Below, piece after piece: positions 56,701 to 62,639 of a stretch of DNA of 64,000 nucleotides. Location: contig CAJNDS010002845.1 of NCBI GenBank assembly GCA_905221605.1, positions 470,713-534,712 of the forward strand. The letters run 5' to 3'. The stretch's first letter is position 1; every line of letters starts with the position of its first letter. The stretch comes from Symbiodinium natans (taxonomy: Eukaryota; Sar; Dinophyceae; Suessiales; Symbiodiniaceae). The position numbers were made by a program, and so were the translations under genes. The notes below the pieces were generated by a model. The model did no database searches. It was not told the DNA's origin and saw only the letters and a list, made by a program, of their open reading frames with translations.

Positions 56701-57404
56701 CATGTCTTTGTCGCTTTTCACGTTTTTGTTGGAAGATTGTGTTTCTGTTGTTCCCGTGCCTGCCAAAATTATTCTTGGTCTGAGCGTGGCGGTCTTGTTA
56801 CAACTTTGTGTGCTAGCAAAACATGACATCTTTTTGAAATTTAAATCACGATGGTCCAATTGGGCAGGACATGCGCGTCCTTGTGATTGCCGCCATGAAC
56901 GGAGCCATCTACAAGAGGATTTTTGTCATGCAGACTTCAGCTGCTCAACTTCGTCAATGGCAAGTTTAGTTTCGATTGATGGGTTTGTGTTTGTGTCTGC
57001 TTGTCATGTGTGTGATTGCAGCGTGGTCAAGGCAAAGTTCCAGCAGGTGATGACTTGTTCGCGCAACACCAGGATGGGATTCGTGTTTTATGTGAGCGTT
57101 TGGATTTTGTCGTGAGTGCTCTTCTGTTCTTTTGGATAGGAGACGGAGCAAGAGCTGGACCAACGCTGCGTCGAGTTGCTGGAGATGCTCAGGGACATGC
57201 CTTTTCAATGCATTGCCGTGGTCTCCCACACAGGCCAGCTTTCAGCACCATCCTTGTAGCTTTTCAGCTGTGCCAATGTCCGACGCAACAGGTTTCTTGT
57301 CGCGGCTGTTTGCAGCACATCTGCACTGGCGTGAGCCCAGTGCGTTTGCCAACGCGGAGCTTCGATCCGTCGTTGTCCAGTGGCCACAGCCAACGACCAG
57401 CTGA
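34573..57404 (+). CDS. Histidine phosphatase (phosphoglycerate-mutase-like) gene split by a 21-kb intron
   Basis: The family uses a catalytic His of an RHG/RHA motif to hydrolyse or transfer phosphate. Exon A ends at 34647 with VLHFVRHAE (catalytic His). Exon B, about 35113-35225, gives DHNFHLRGLEFARD ... YFDSVLSEQGE. Exon C, about 35471-35615, gives WVQAVVCSPLRRTLQTA, the SPLxRtxQTA motif. Exon D from 56868 gives HARPCDCRHERSH ... HADFS. A possible small exon reads VKAKFQQ near 57024. Exon E, 57140-57233, gives CIAVVSHTG (second catalytic His). Exon F, 57292-57404, gives FLSRLFAAHL ... FANAELRSVVVQW and stops at TGA. C to D joins in phase (CAA G + GA CAT) across a GA-AG intron, E to F across a GC-AG intron of 58 nt. 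Junctions A-B and B-C are unresolved; exon C is preceded by an in-frame TGA with no AG before its first motif, so a frameshift is possible. Substrate cannot be told. Confidence 0.75.
35659..35720 (+). repeat. (CTGT)n microsatellite
   Basis: About fifteen tandem CTGT units starting roughly 40 bases inside the large intron, followed by a few diverged copies. Confidence 0.95.
35770..38150. other. Intronic DNA without recognisable genes
   Basis: Contains a GTTT-rich stretch at about 36421-36475 and short open frames with no motif. The overlapping open frames at 37.2-38.0 kb on both strands are Ser/Arg/Cys-rich and match nothing I know. Confidence 0.5.
38160..38420 (+). pseudogene. Decayed LINE reverse-transcriptase fragment
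   Basis: One + frame reads VHPVRGSHKWFGCMLF, resembling the GS-H-x-W-L-G-C motif after the YxDD palm of dinoflagellate LINE reverse transcriptases. A second frame slightly downstream reads DANLSCYSFFVASRAEW, matching the D-A-x-x-S-P-V-A-C-F-A segment that follows in such proteins. The motifs lie in different frames, so the copy is frameshifted. No catalytic motifs are retained. Confidence 0.5.
38596..38860 (-). pseudogene. Ty1/copia-like integrase core remnant
   Basis: The minus strand reads DDATQYPAARALRTKQASEA and then IRTDNGGEFQGEFAAKLKER. These are the second half of an rve integrase core, including the RTDNGGEF block with its catalytic Asp. A direct duplication of about 27 bases (the word AAGCTCAA-GAACGGAAAGTTAG twice, 38637-38690) breaks the frame just after this. 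The first catalytic Asp segment is absent or unrecognisable. A further open stretch to 39177 on the same strand (REFDNEAVSFSDVASNLSVD) could be another piece of the element. Confidence 0.65.
39269..39810 (-). pseudogene. Decayed LINE C-terminal fragment
   Basis: Minus-strand frames read GAESASFLRHLARHRAASLP and, in another frame, YAASLLELPPGSD. These match the C-terminal repeat-like domain (GGRF-x-FLR-x-LA ... SLLELP) that is complete in the LINE tail at 55931-56368. The pieces lie in different frames, so the copy is broken. Confidence 0.45.
40770..41225 (-). pseudogene. LINE C-terminal domain, minus strand
   Basis: An open minus-strand stretch reads RKRDAYPEL, then LGNEVGGRWNNQARTFLRTL, then ARRWWGLLSVAVQVAVAETAL. 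It aligns block by block with the tail at 55980-56300 (RKMRTYPEL, LEVGGRF, FIRRLARVR, LTRRWTALAGLA). The upstream endonuclease-like part is lost: the conserved RDGEPHP words begin just after a run with no similarity at about 41230. Confidence 0.65.
41315..42100. repeat. Tandem duplication of about 390-400 bases in the LINE tail
   Basis: A segment starting near 41315 (CACCGCGGACCTCAG) recurs near 41704. Another at 41526 (CATCCGGAGCCAGG) recurs near 41930, with about 90% identity by eye. On the minus strand each unit codes a SLLELP ... DLHEVLA ... GGRFGAE block, so a C-terminal module of the LINE protein has been doubled or tripled. Confidence 0.85.
41390..42900 (-). pseudogene. Rearranged LINE copies: zinc knuckle, endonuclease-like and tail pieces
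   Basis: Minus strand, read downward: about 42850-42680 gives LVARVCQEAGARVARNV, IDVPVSDDRRVEVVANRLWHG. It then jumps back to LRIVLLRRLRVALPC and MDQLGDHRSACA, and again REAGARATWNV. From about 42430 a degenerate ADLNVDVPFND is followed by AWCQLVIDAMIVRPVTG, and then EVGLRFSTEAASFLRLLAQH and SLLELP to about 42000. This is two or more head-to-tail partial copies with frame changes. The C-x-C...D-x2-H-x4-C knuckle followed by a D...(R)xEV...VDATIVSP block resembles the CCHC plus restriction-like endonuclease end of R2-type LINEs. That identification is inference. Confidence 0.6.
43380..43625 (+). pseudogene. Decayed LINE fragment, plus strand
   Basis: The + frame reads AVARVCHEAGARVARHVKLT, MNLDVRGDRDQPAQLARFPA and AFDATSVSPLTRR. 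These correspond to the REAGARV, MNLDV-x-D-RR and LAVDATIVSP blocks of intact copies. The IEVVANGLPLW segment is missing or scrambled, as in several other copies. Confidence 0.55.
43790..43945 (+). pseudogene. LINE extreme C-terminal fragment
   Basis: The + frame reads IDGDTPLLSDVLGDSSVV. It matches the DG-x-P-L-x-D-L-L end of the LINE protein (DGAEIPLGDLLAERL at 56325-56365). A sister piece (NDGDMPLLSDVLADSSVAP) lies at 44668-44735, and the two copies also share their noncoding flanks. Confidence 0.5.
44160..44340 (+). pseudogene. LINE fragment ending at the RRIEVV motif
   Basis: The + frame reads RILLLQSLRLPLPFAP and then, after loss of most of the zinc knuckle, DMNIDVPVVDERRIEVV. The similarity stops abruptly at 44336, followed by T-rich DNA. 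Immediately afterwards a minus-strand tail fragment begins. The break lies at almost the same codon as the YR-element insertion in the copy at 46.5 kb. Confidence 0.55.
44390..45264. pseudogene. Mixed-orientation LINE fragments
   Basis: The minus strand at about 44890-44390 carries GWHGSQLAVDGALVSP, RKRHGTYPELLR and, separately, RPYPELCRSSRCRLTVGGRW. The + strand at about 45060-45206 carries DDIAACPRSGALRSRGGPLE and RAAARICREA, a partial zinc knuckle. Copies of opposite orientation abut, so insertions and inversions have been repeated. No fragment keeps a long frame. Confidence 0.5.
45265..46525 (+). mobile_element. 5'-truncated LINE, first part (RT thumb, zinc knuckle, endonuclease-like)
   Basis: Begins inside the RT palm at DVYVTSTPERT (YxDDVYVTS without its first residues), followed by QVHLGKTRAWN. 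After a frame change it gives WLGTPIGSREYVARVLEEKR and SAWLLLLFCAAPRCNYLLRT. After a G-run frameshift near 45755 it gives LPLRMGGLGLSPAREHRHAA. It continues to CRCGGTLDELGDHRSACA (zinc knuckle), AARICREAGARVATSV and LDVPATDGRRIEVVA. There the frame is cut at 46525 by the YR retroelement and resumes at 55931. 5' truncation is normal for LINEs. The left flank is another LINE fragment. Confidence 0.75.
46526..46670 (+). repeat. Left terminal repeat A of the YR element
   Basis: A 145-base repeat, repeated nearly exactly at 55123-55267 and 55498-55642. It holds two hairpins: GCGTGT...ACACGC near its start, and AAATCTT-CGCAGC-AAGATTT at its end. Confidence 0.92.
46676..47534 (+). other. YR-element 5' noncoding region
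   Basis: Follows repeat A and precedes the first gene. It is already rich in GCA and TGCA words like the genes after it, which suggests it belongs to the element and not to the LINE. No motif was recognised. Confidence 0.6.
47535..48629 (+). CDS. YR-element ORF1: Pro/Gln-rich protein with Cys/His C terminus
   Basis: 364 codons, ATG to TAA. Residues 1-60 form a compact helical start (WQVILQASDDELRESILHLP). Residues 85-250 are low-complexity Pro/Gln/Thr, including a Gln run. Residues 270-360 carry conserved-looking Cys and His residues (CAIRCNDPDCSYGGAAPCNY and THHTCSQCKAQR), which could bind zinc. The family is not recognised; a nucleic-acid-binding or Gag-accessory role is a guess. It is the first gene of the element and lies about 860 bases after repeat A. 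Confidence 0.65.
   Translation: MSNMQSAWQVILQASDDELRESILHLPTRQQHRIAFLTLQCTTAGMYHAEYCDASWRDTVLHQWEDLPASAYAATAPAPAESMQAPPYPDNGTSADDDMPPPPWPESTTATQSAGPEPQQTASSSSADGVQQLSQLLTNLLQQQQQQQQSQPRPQQQPRQAWADIQDTAPQPKQQPTAKEPPGKKPPPKLPDHIHGPNPQQTPQQPAAQQPTQGPPRSIFPQPPSQQDPQPTQQPQPSAPQTDSMQNGFDVNFGVGPPIPLHDCHKRPPLGYFPQGCEPAQANLCNRKIFFTAQGKPWYRNPKKGTPHCAIRCNDPDCSYGGAAPCNYPLPVPFSNDTHTHHTCSQCKAQRNADRGLISIQPLS
48630..49039 (+). other. Spacer between ORF1 and the recombinase gene
   Basis: Contains repeated TGCACGC words, two G/C runs and no gene of its own. The recombinase frame is open back to about 48923 without an ATG, so its true start may lie here or be reached by frameshift or splicing. Confidence 0.5.
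49040..51448 (+). CDS. YR-element tyrosine recombinase
   Basis: An 802-codon frame from a TTG at 49040; no upstream ATG, and the first in-frame ATG codons are well inside, so the start is uncertain. Residues 1-245 are Pro/Ala-rich and disordered. About 265-375 is a SAM-like core-binding region (VKNTASTLDRYLRCVEQFLD). The catalytic domain follows with R425 in ASIRWGDAQRIEW, K452 in YQTKTAKHG, H552 in LHSLKSC, H577 in QQGHRRD and the nucleophile candidate Y585 in AALYSRDD. The second Arg of the usual H-x-x-R motif is Lys here (H552-S-L-K555). It would recombine the circular cDNA into the genome (family knowledge). The C-terminal 200 residues are acidic and low in motifs. It lies upstream of gag and RT, unlike the usual gag-RT-YR order. 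Confidence 0.8.
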   Translation: MLHDAPENPHTLPATIDYSEDAFSDPQVLEQANDEASELPGICSTALNAIIGLGDPVSSHTIAPPPLPLSSVLFAPALRSANRNAASRTPPPKASATFPRSRASTPRHRVIDLTPCKAWWPLQAARARPPARMLQAPPPDPKIHPHHDPIQWSQQITANPKPRPKPKAAPKSLQRQPPPLRISGPGSSSNRVPTTLQAATPRAALAPAATKPAPAARTPYLHSTAPCLTSRPEIFTTRAQNATRKHRAISRFMRILLVIGCASALIAQLHERPTFQAHVSQALVKNTASTLDRYLRCVEQFLDYLSMWQCNIADCTWPCVADYLHSAQQSKICDRACHRTPPVMCVKALRWFAKHAQIEGLSTAMYMPLISAYTLRDQPHDRREAMPLPMACVIAFEQCVCDALAPIALRLWLGAALVCIHASIRWGDAQRIEWSSLDLTATALRGICYQTKTAKHGQPWAVHWLGFSGTTAKTSWVVAWLSLLHFYLAKHPHNNPDFLFMHCNITGNPPEHALPSSYHHSLRVLRWACTAPWLAQANQLLQHMEALALTLHSLKSCLLAAAAQRELPKEKRLQQGHRRDSAALYSRDDTIASLGIQRDLRHALHAGWRPQRSMSRGGQAPFPEPPFALNADPQQPHLTAQELRDPALARFVSRHELLQSNADEQDDAAPQQLHMPLHTARPTLDLEALEVEEAAMHLLHESSTEEDLASTVASVPSTQESEDEALQEPTALSTGIRNGAWAATHCVTATSWEQYLHENRNMRCLRTACGAPIRSSAFLIQIANATSLCGRAACKRARTASD
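51626..52888 (+). CDS. YR-element Gag-like protein with CCCH finger
   Basis: 420 codons with a clear ATG in GCAATGGACATC. The N-terminal half is helical (FEQLCTDMGIPQRLLEALRA; WSPVIGRLRRTLARCQ). About residues 315-345 form a Lys/Gly-rich basic stretch (KGKGKGKEDKGKGKGK). Residues about 373-391 form a zinc finger, C-x7-C-x4-C-x3-H (CLRFNKGTCNNPNCKFLH), then further Cys/His. A structural or nucleic-acid-binding Gag role fits the finger, the basic stretch and the position before RT. That is inference from element layout. Confidence 0.7.
   Translation: MDIDSVQSFEQLCTDMGIPQRLLEALRASGYRTIADLAFSLPEQHYLDAWLTAQPQELWDELQVQDTAWSPVIGRLRRTLARCQTITSGTGPAISSQDSAPATSATRNAHIAENVWAEHAPPRLTNSAVQTMKDTFAANYPGEILDGNSMPSIRLLSIVYQWFRPGNNPQWVPWQLRMSEKQYQEILVARTGKTLRTEAQLISAALIDDTPELSIDPNRLTHGWLIKIQQVFRNAIALCGGAHLAALKELDAKVLDYATANIPADLGLRTVNMTELLQADRKIWSELSAMCARGWSLDDSLHELTHIRSDLHTLLQPRPRPPKTPKGKGKGKEDKGKGKGKTSKGVRNDALKQPYAGHSTQDLATTKGDKKICLRFNKGTCNNPNCKFLHICGVKQSNGEPCGKKHAAWQHRDAPPPPST
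53150..54961 (+). CDS. YR-element methyltransferase-like/reverse-transcriptase polyprotein, 3'-truncated
   Basis: 603 codons from ATG to a TGA that lies in repeat B. Residues 1-200 look like a SAM-dependent methyltransferase: FLDLFAGTTSPLTAAAKEL at the N terminus and WSAPPC near residue 65, similar to motifs I and IV of cytosine-C5 enzymes. Methyltransferase-like domains are known in DIRS-type polyproteins. Residues about 380-560 are RT: a K-(x)-N-V-V-I entry strand, motif A with D486 (LSLDFKAAHKAC), motif B (FGARFSSFWWQRL) and motif C YVDD at 554-557. Three residues later the frame runs into repeat B (54826), so RT thumb and RNase H are missing. The last 44 residues are repeat-encoded. Confidence 0.8.
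   Translation: MPRLFLDLFAGTTSPLTAAAKELNLDSIEPIDALANPKHNVLDDCFYAILQRLCWSGLVSFIWSAPPCEQQQRVDSSAEIHARSRALIRAATAKGADGGFEQPVDAMSWLEHDNVQLLCELNATCAHVAACAHGLNIHKAWVFCCTLRETASLASVCKHHRDEHTSVCNKRDSSGAFISSTTAKYPSTLAKALLTIAQPRISSTGLHSISLQHALSLLPVSMPPHPRILVCDGSGQNSTADHSLPSNDKRMSKLREAFMSYVQDNNLMQQLATHLSQAKDTHPLSEKQQLDLACLAHAIVHPGCTDTNCLSIREDQPFRLLLLQAIAQHVDDPDLDLIPILLEGVPTGAFTPLPASKQWITNQLSDPQESDPLHLQHCAGNWTQAEKNPAVLQELIDKELREGYIAQFDGTEADAKLHWPKGTAIGKLNVVIAQGRDPRMVLDSAICNLNPRCHLPERVQMPTAKDVQLTYSHRDPHGYWHGLSLDFKAAHKACVVREDERGTLLFRHQHKLYYYKVCHFGARFSSFWWQRLGSVIHRTLHRLLSHRPHRSFLYVDDISRRGCELRVILRPLRTALHSSLPGATPEKRSASDPLLALAKKGVA
54826..55930 (+). repeat. Right terminal array of split direct repeats (B and A units)
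   Basis: Repeat B copies: 54826-54963, 54985-55122, 55363-55497, 55647-55771 (5'-shortened) and 55793-55930. Repeat A copies: 55123-55267 and 55498-55642. A 90-base unique spacer lies at 55273-55362. Two B-B junctions contain a 21-base linker, GTTGCGTGTTGCTCCGGACT plus A, which starts with the first nine bases of repeat A. Its core GTGTTGCTCCGG is the exact reverse complement of CCGGAGCAACAC inside B. Confidence 0.92.
55931..56368 (+). mobile_element. LINE, second part (endonuclease-like end and C-terminal tail)
   Basis: The frame cut at 46525 (RRIEVVA) resumes with NGLPLWQGAQIAVDTTLVCP, then RKMRTYPEL, LEVGGRFSSG, FIRRLARVRSR, ALTRRWTALAGLAASLLELP and the end DGAEIPLGDLLAERL, stopping at TGA 56366-56368. 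Removing 46526-55930 restores the conserved RRIEVVA-NGLPLW order. That is the main evidence that the YR element inserted into a LINE. Confidence 0.8.
56417..56430 (+). repeat. Short poly(A) after the LINE
   Basis: A run of about thirteen A residues roughly 50 bases after the LINE stop codon, preceded by a shorter A run. It plausibly marks the LINE 3' end. Confidence 0.5.
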
Positions 57405-59020
57405 GTCGAAATGCAAAAGAAATGTCAACATCAACATACGACAGCCATTCACAATGGCCCGTGTGTTGTTGTTTGTGTTCGGGGCCGGGGGGGATCTTGC
57501 TGCTGCAGGCGTTGCTTTACATCACGATAATTCCTTTGACGGGAGCGGTAGCAAGGTAAGTTGCCGTTCTCGCATATTGCTAACTTTCCACTCAACTCCC
57601 GCCATCTCATATGCAGGAGAAACGCAAAAACCAACCTTTGCCCACAGTCGGTGCGATGCTGGGAATGGCGTGCAACTTCGCTTCCCGATGCAACCTTTGC
57701 CCAAAAAGGAGATGTTGGGTGGGTAGCCCTGCTCGGAGGTGTTGGGTGGTGATAAGGGGGGGTTGACTTGCAAACCCGAAGCCCTGAAAGAAAATGCTGG
57801 GTGAGCCTTGACCTCTGAAAAGACAATATTGGGCAATCTTAAACGGTTGCGAGCCCCACCGTCAACTTTAGAGATCATTAGAGGGTGACATGGTGAGAAG
57901 ACATATTGCGTGGCTGACCCCACAGCCAGAAGACGTTTAAGCACAAGAACGCAAAACAAGTTGCAACTAAGCAAGGTGTTTTGCCACCCCTGCGGATCAG
58001 GCCGTTTCGAAGAAAAACAAAGTTGAAATAAAGTAATTTAGATGAGCAATTCTGTCAAAGTTACAAGTAAGGAACAAAAGCAATTACAGCCACAGCATCA
58101 GCAGGAGTGTGTGCCACTTTGCATTCTCAGCGTGCGAAACTTTCCTTGCCAGAGCTTTGTGTTTGCCATGGGTTCCTCCGTGGCGCATGTCCGACACCGC
58201 AGGCCTTGTGCAGGCGGCACTGAAGGAATTTGATTCAACAACATTCCTAAACCCGAAACCCTATATCCTGCCTTCATCGAACGTTGTATCTCGATGCAGG
58301 GCCTGGGCTGGGTGCGGACGGTTCGGCCGGTGACGGTCAGCAGCACAGTGCGTCAACTTGCGTCGGCATTGGATGCATGGCACTCACAGCTCAAGAGTGA
58401 TGAGTGCAGGAAACCATGCTTGTAAATGTGGATGCAGTAGAAGCGTTGTCCGACATGCATTAAACTATACAAAGCATCAGCACATCCGTCACAGCGAGGT
58501 GCGTGCTGGCCGCTCGAAGCGCCACGAGCCCCTGGGTGACTGGGCTGCAAGTACTTCTGGTAGGGGCGAGCACCCAGTCTTGGTGGCAGTTTTTTCCACA
58601 CAGTGTGTGTGCTGGGCATGAACTTGCGCGATCCCTGAATGCATGCGTCTTCCGGTAAGGTACAATACCGCCAGGAGAAGAGGTGTATGTGGCAGACATA
58701 GCAGGCAAGCGAGCTACTTGCTGTGAAAGTCATGCTGTGCAATCCGTACAGACAGGCGTAACCATCCCTTTAGACATCCACAACCGCACCCGCTTCAGGA
58801 GCAGTACCATCTTGTCTGCGTGGTTTGTATTTAATTGTCGGGCGTGGGGTTGGGGAAGCTGTGGTCAGATGTGGCTCGAACTCGGCTGCGACATGGTTCG
58901 GAGGGTGTAGTTCGAAGCGTCTTCCATTTTGCTCTATGATTGGCTTAGTTGGTGCCACAATTTCGAGTTCATTTGACAAGGGTGGCATGAGAACAATCCC
59001 AAGCTGCAGATTGGGCTAGT
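57405..59020. other. No firm gene between the phosphatase and the GW-module gene
   Basis: Short open pieces occur (for example 57455-57540, reading ARVLLFVFGAGGDLAAAG, which superficially resembles a nucleotide-binding loop). I could not join them into a gene. A telomere-like CCTAAACCCGAAACCCT word lies at 58246-58264. Confidence 0.45.
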
Positions 59021-59089
59021 TTGTGGTCGCAAAAACTCGTTGCATATACATGGGATTTTGTGGCAAAAAGAAGAATTGCCACAACCGAG

Positions 59090-62000
59090 GCGCAAATCAC
59101 ATCTCCCTATGTGGGTTGGATTTCAATACGGACACCCGAGGACGAGGCTCCCAAGGGAAATGGAGGTTCCGAGCGGTTCCGAACAAAGTTTGGCAAGGAT
59201 GAAAAAGAGCGAGCAGTGCCAGTGTGCGGCCGTGGCAAGAGGGGCGAAAGAGCGTCTTCCGCAGGCGACCATTACCAACGAAGAGCCTCCAGATCTGAGT
59301 GTTGCTGTGCAAGCGGTGCCTTCTCACAGCTTGGACAGGAAGTGGTGGGTCTGCATGGGCATAGGCCCGTAGGAATCCTACTGTTGCATGCCGCCTCAGG
59401 TGACATCAGGTTGGGCGAGGGCTCTGCGCGAAGTCAACGTCCGCCAGGGTCGTGAAAAACGCTCCGAGCTGATGGGTGGCCGGTCTGCGTTTTTGGGGAA
59501 AGTCAACTCGCAATGTGGCTTCGTGCCAGGATTCTTGATGTATTTTGCCAAGACCGGTTGAATTGTTCAAAGTTTTTGGATTGACTTCGCGTATCGCACG
59601 CCAGAGAGCCTTGACACCCCCCAAACTTCGAGAGCGTAATAGAGCGTACAATGCAAGTCGACATTGCTTCAGTCAGTCAGGGCTGATGCTACCCAGTAGC
59701 CGTGATAGCCATGCTAAATTAACCGGCAGAGGTGTAGCAACAATGTGGTTGCAGATGGGTGACAGCCCCGTGTCCACCGCGACCTCAGGCACCATCACAG
59801 TGGGCACCCGTGTTTTCATCCAGGATGTGCAGGGCACCCGAGCCACTGATCGAAAAGAGCAATGAATTGAGACCTCCGCAACAAAGACCACAGCCTCAGG
59901 CTGAAATACGGAAGCCTTTCCAGGGCTGGATATCTGTGCTGACACCCGACCGTGAGCCCACCGTGATGCAGGAGCTGGAGACCGAGGTGGGGTTCATAAC
60001 AGTATTCCTTGCAGTCAGGAGGCTGCCGAGGCCAAGCCTGAGGCAACAAAACTTCAAATTCTGAGATAGTCACATTCTGAATTCTTCTGAAGATGAGTTG
60101 GCACCTTGTCAAACAGTGCAGATTGCTGCGTCGAGCGCACGTCCGAGAGCCTCCACTCAGACTTCAGTACCTCGGCACAGAAGCTGCGTGGACTTTCCGT
60201 TTGAAGGCGCAGCGACGCCAGCATCAAGCACACCGCCCATTTGCAGATATCGTGACGGGCGTACGGGAAATGAAGCGCACTCTGGTCTCGGAGTGTGCCG
60301 ACGACACTTGCAGCCAGCAAAAATAGCCAACCGACCCTGCAAACACCACAACGTCATGTGCAGCCAAGGATTCGAGCAGTGACAATGAGACCAGCACGAG
60401 CGAGGCTCAAATGTGCTTCCTTTGGCTTCTCGGTGTCCTGGATTTTGTGGAAATTCTCAGGCCAGCAGCAGTGATGCTTCCTCGCGACAGCCAGCTGCAG
60501 TTCCGGTGCATCTCTTGGTGTGGGGACGAGGGAGTTCGATGAATTCGTAGCATGCTCCAGACGTCTTGGCCGTGCAGCATGTTCGGAAGCGTGGAAGGTT
60601 CCTGAGCAGCGCAAGTTGCCAGATGCCGCGCCTGCCGCTTCCTCGAAGGCCGTCCTCTCAGGATGGTTGCCCGTAAGCGATCGTAGCTCCTTGGCCCGGC
60701 TTCACCCGATCGAGTGAGAGTTATGCTTCCTTATTCCAGTCCTCAACTTTGAAGCTGAAAATTCCAGTCCGCTGCTATTCAAATTCCCATTTCCTCACCC
60801 CCTGATTCCGCTTCAACAATGGAGACCGTGCTTGCGTCAGCTTGTGCAGGTGCCAGCGAGGCCCGGGCCGCCTCAAGACGCTGCTTCGATGCCTCCAGCG
60901 CAGGCCGCTGGGTTTCGACTGGAAGACCGCGTGGGGCCCCCGCATGGCGCAGTTTTGTTTGGAGCACCCGTGGACTGGAGCCAAGCTGAATTCTGCATCA
61001 GAAGTCCATACACAGACTCGGATTCTAGGGCGCATTCTGACACCCTGGTGTGCAGGAGCCGAGCAGCAGCAGCGCGAGCAGCGGAGCGGGGAGTCGAACT
61101 GACAGCGGCAGCAGCACGAGCAGCAGCAGCAGCAGCAGCAACCAGCTCCAAGCGCCATTGGCAGAACCTCTTGCAGAGGCGCCTGCGCACCAACGCAAGC
61201 CACTCTCCCTCCGTTTTCGCCCTGCGCTCATCTCTTCTGATCTCCCCATCGCCTGTTTCCTCTGAAGGCTTCAAAGCATGGAGCAGTGGAGCACCTTGGA
61301 AGCGAGCAGTTCTTTCTTTTGAATCGTCCAGGTGAAAGTGCCAGGGGGCGACGAGGAATGGTCCCAGCACCCAATAATGATCAAGCTCATGCTCGAATTG
61401 TTCACGCCTTTCAACATGAGCGTGGGGAAGTATTCGTAAGTCAGAGGACGGACCCTTTGAAGCCCTGCGCGGGTTGTGGAAGCTTTTTGCCTAGCAAGCT
61501 GGTCTAGACAGCATGCGCACCGAGTGCGTGCACCACGGGCGCTGGCTCCAGGCATGAAGCGGAAGTGGCTCTGCCAGCCGGAGTAGGCGCCGGGACGACG
61601 CTCGCACCTTCTCACTCCCTCAGCAGCGTCGGCTCTGGGAGGCTGGTGGTGGACGCACCTGAAGGCCATCGTCTGCAAAGGCGGCTCTCGTGGGGTTTCC
61701 CATCAGATTCGGTGCTCGGCAACCTTTGGGCTGGCTGGTATTGAAGTCCACAGCATATCACAGCACCAAAGATCTCAATGTCAACCAGCTTCCAGTTGTG
61801 CCCGGATGCTGCGGCTTCAGCCGAGAATGCCTCGCCCCGTGTGTGTCTGGGGTCAGGTGAGTCCCGGCTCTCCGAAGTCGCCGGCCACATCCCAGCGGGG
61901 AAGATGCTCAGCTAATGCAGACACCACCAGAGGGTGTTTCGGGGTGGCACAATGCACAAACGCCGAAGAAGCAGCGCATCCCCAAGCAGAGAGCCAAGGA

Positions 62001-62400
62001 CGGTTTTCGTTCAAGAGCTCAGGGATCAACGTCCCTTGGATCTCATCTAAAGTTGTCAGTGCGGTTCAGTGCGGTTCGTGTGGATGCGGCTGCTGAAGGC
62101 TCGCAAAGTTTTGGTTGGGGTTTCATCGGGATTTGTTTGGCTGCTGGGGCTGATCGATTCCAAGAAGATTCGAACAAAAGATGGCTTTGTCCTGGACGAT
62201 CTGTGTGCGAACCTCGAGAGCCTGAACTGCAATGCACCTCCAACCTGAGGCGCCTTCATCCGAGAGCCCCTGGAAGGAGCCGCGTGCCAATCGTTGATAG
62301 CGGTTCAACTGCGATTTGGTCAGGCTGGATTCAGATGTTGTCGCCCAGTGGGAAGCCGATCCTGGCGATGGAGGCGCACCCTGGGCAGGACACTTTTCGG
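59090..62400 (+). CDS. Gene with repeated GW-(I)-(S/Q) modules (partial exons)
   Basis: Three similar modules can be read. Exon from 59090: AQITSPYVGWISIRTPEDEA. Exons 59788-59841 and 59900-59986, joined in phase over a 58-nt GC-AG intron: VGTRVFIQDVQGTR-AEIRKP, FQGWISVLTPDREPTVMQEL. A stretch at about 62281-62390: SGWIQMLSPSGKPILAMEA. Each places a short beta-like segment before GW-I-S/Q, then Pro and a polar turn, suggesting small SH3-like barrels. I know of similar repeated modules in predicted dinoflagellate proteins, without a function. Linking exons between 60.0 and 62.2 kb were not resolved. A minus-strand helix near 60780-60960 may be chance. Confidence 0.45.
61076..61140 (+). repeat. 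(GCA)n-rich stretch
   Basis: Imperfect AGC/GCA trinucleotide repeats. The minus strand reads a Leu run and the + strand an Ala run. Both are repeat artefacts unless part of an exon. Confidence 0.85.
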
Positions 62401-62639
62401 GGGGTGGCTAGGCGATGATGGCTCTTTGGTTTCGTCGAGGCACCGGCTTTCTCTGAGCTGCCCCAGGCACCTGCGATCCCAGACGAGGCCATGGTCTCTG
62501 GCTCATGTGTTCCGGTTTGTTTGCTGAACTGAGCTACCGTCCAGAAGTTCATACTGGTATCCATTATCCGTTGCCCCGCTATGTCTGCACAGAGCTACCC
62601 TGAAATAATTTTATTTCGAACATCCCCACCCTCTCTGGT

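Larger units (their letters stand above)
35616..56867 (+). other. 21,252-nt GA-AG intron filled with nested transposable elements
   Basis: The donor reads CAAG|GACTGC and the acceptor GCAG|GACATG, so the first three intron bases (GAC) repeat at the start of the next exon, as in several shorter introns here. The join keeps the histidine-phosphatase frame. Everything between is non-host: a CTGT microsatellite, a LINE RT fragment, an integrase remnant on the minus strand, at least six LINE 3'-end fragments on both strands, and one LINE copy holding a 9.4-kb YR retroelement. Whether an intron this long is still spliced cannot be seen from DNA. Confidence 0.65.

Noticed and set aside
57455-57540. 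Glucose-6-phosphate dehydrogenase start (FGAGGDLA)
   Set aside because: The glycine loop alone is too short. The K-R-K-L motif and all downstream blocks of the enzyme are missing.
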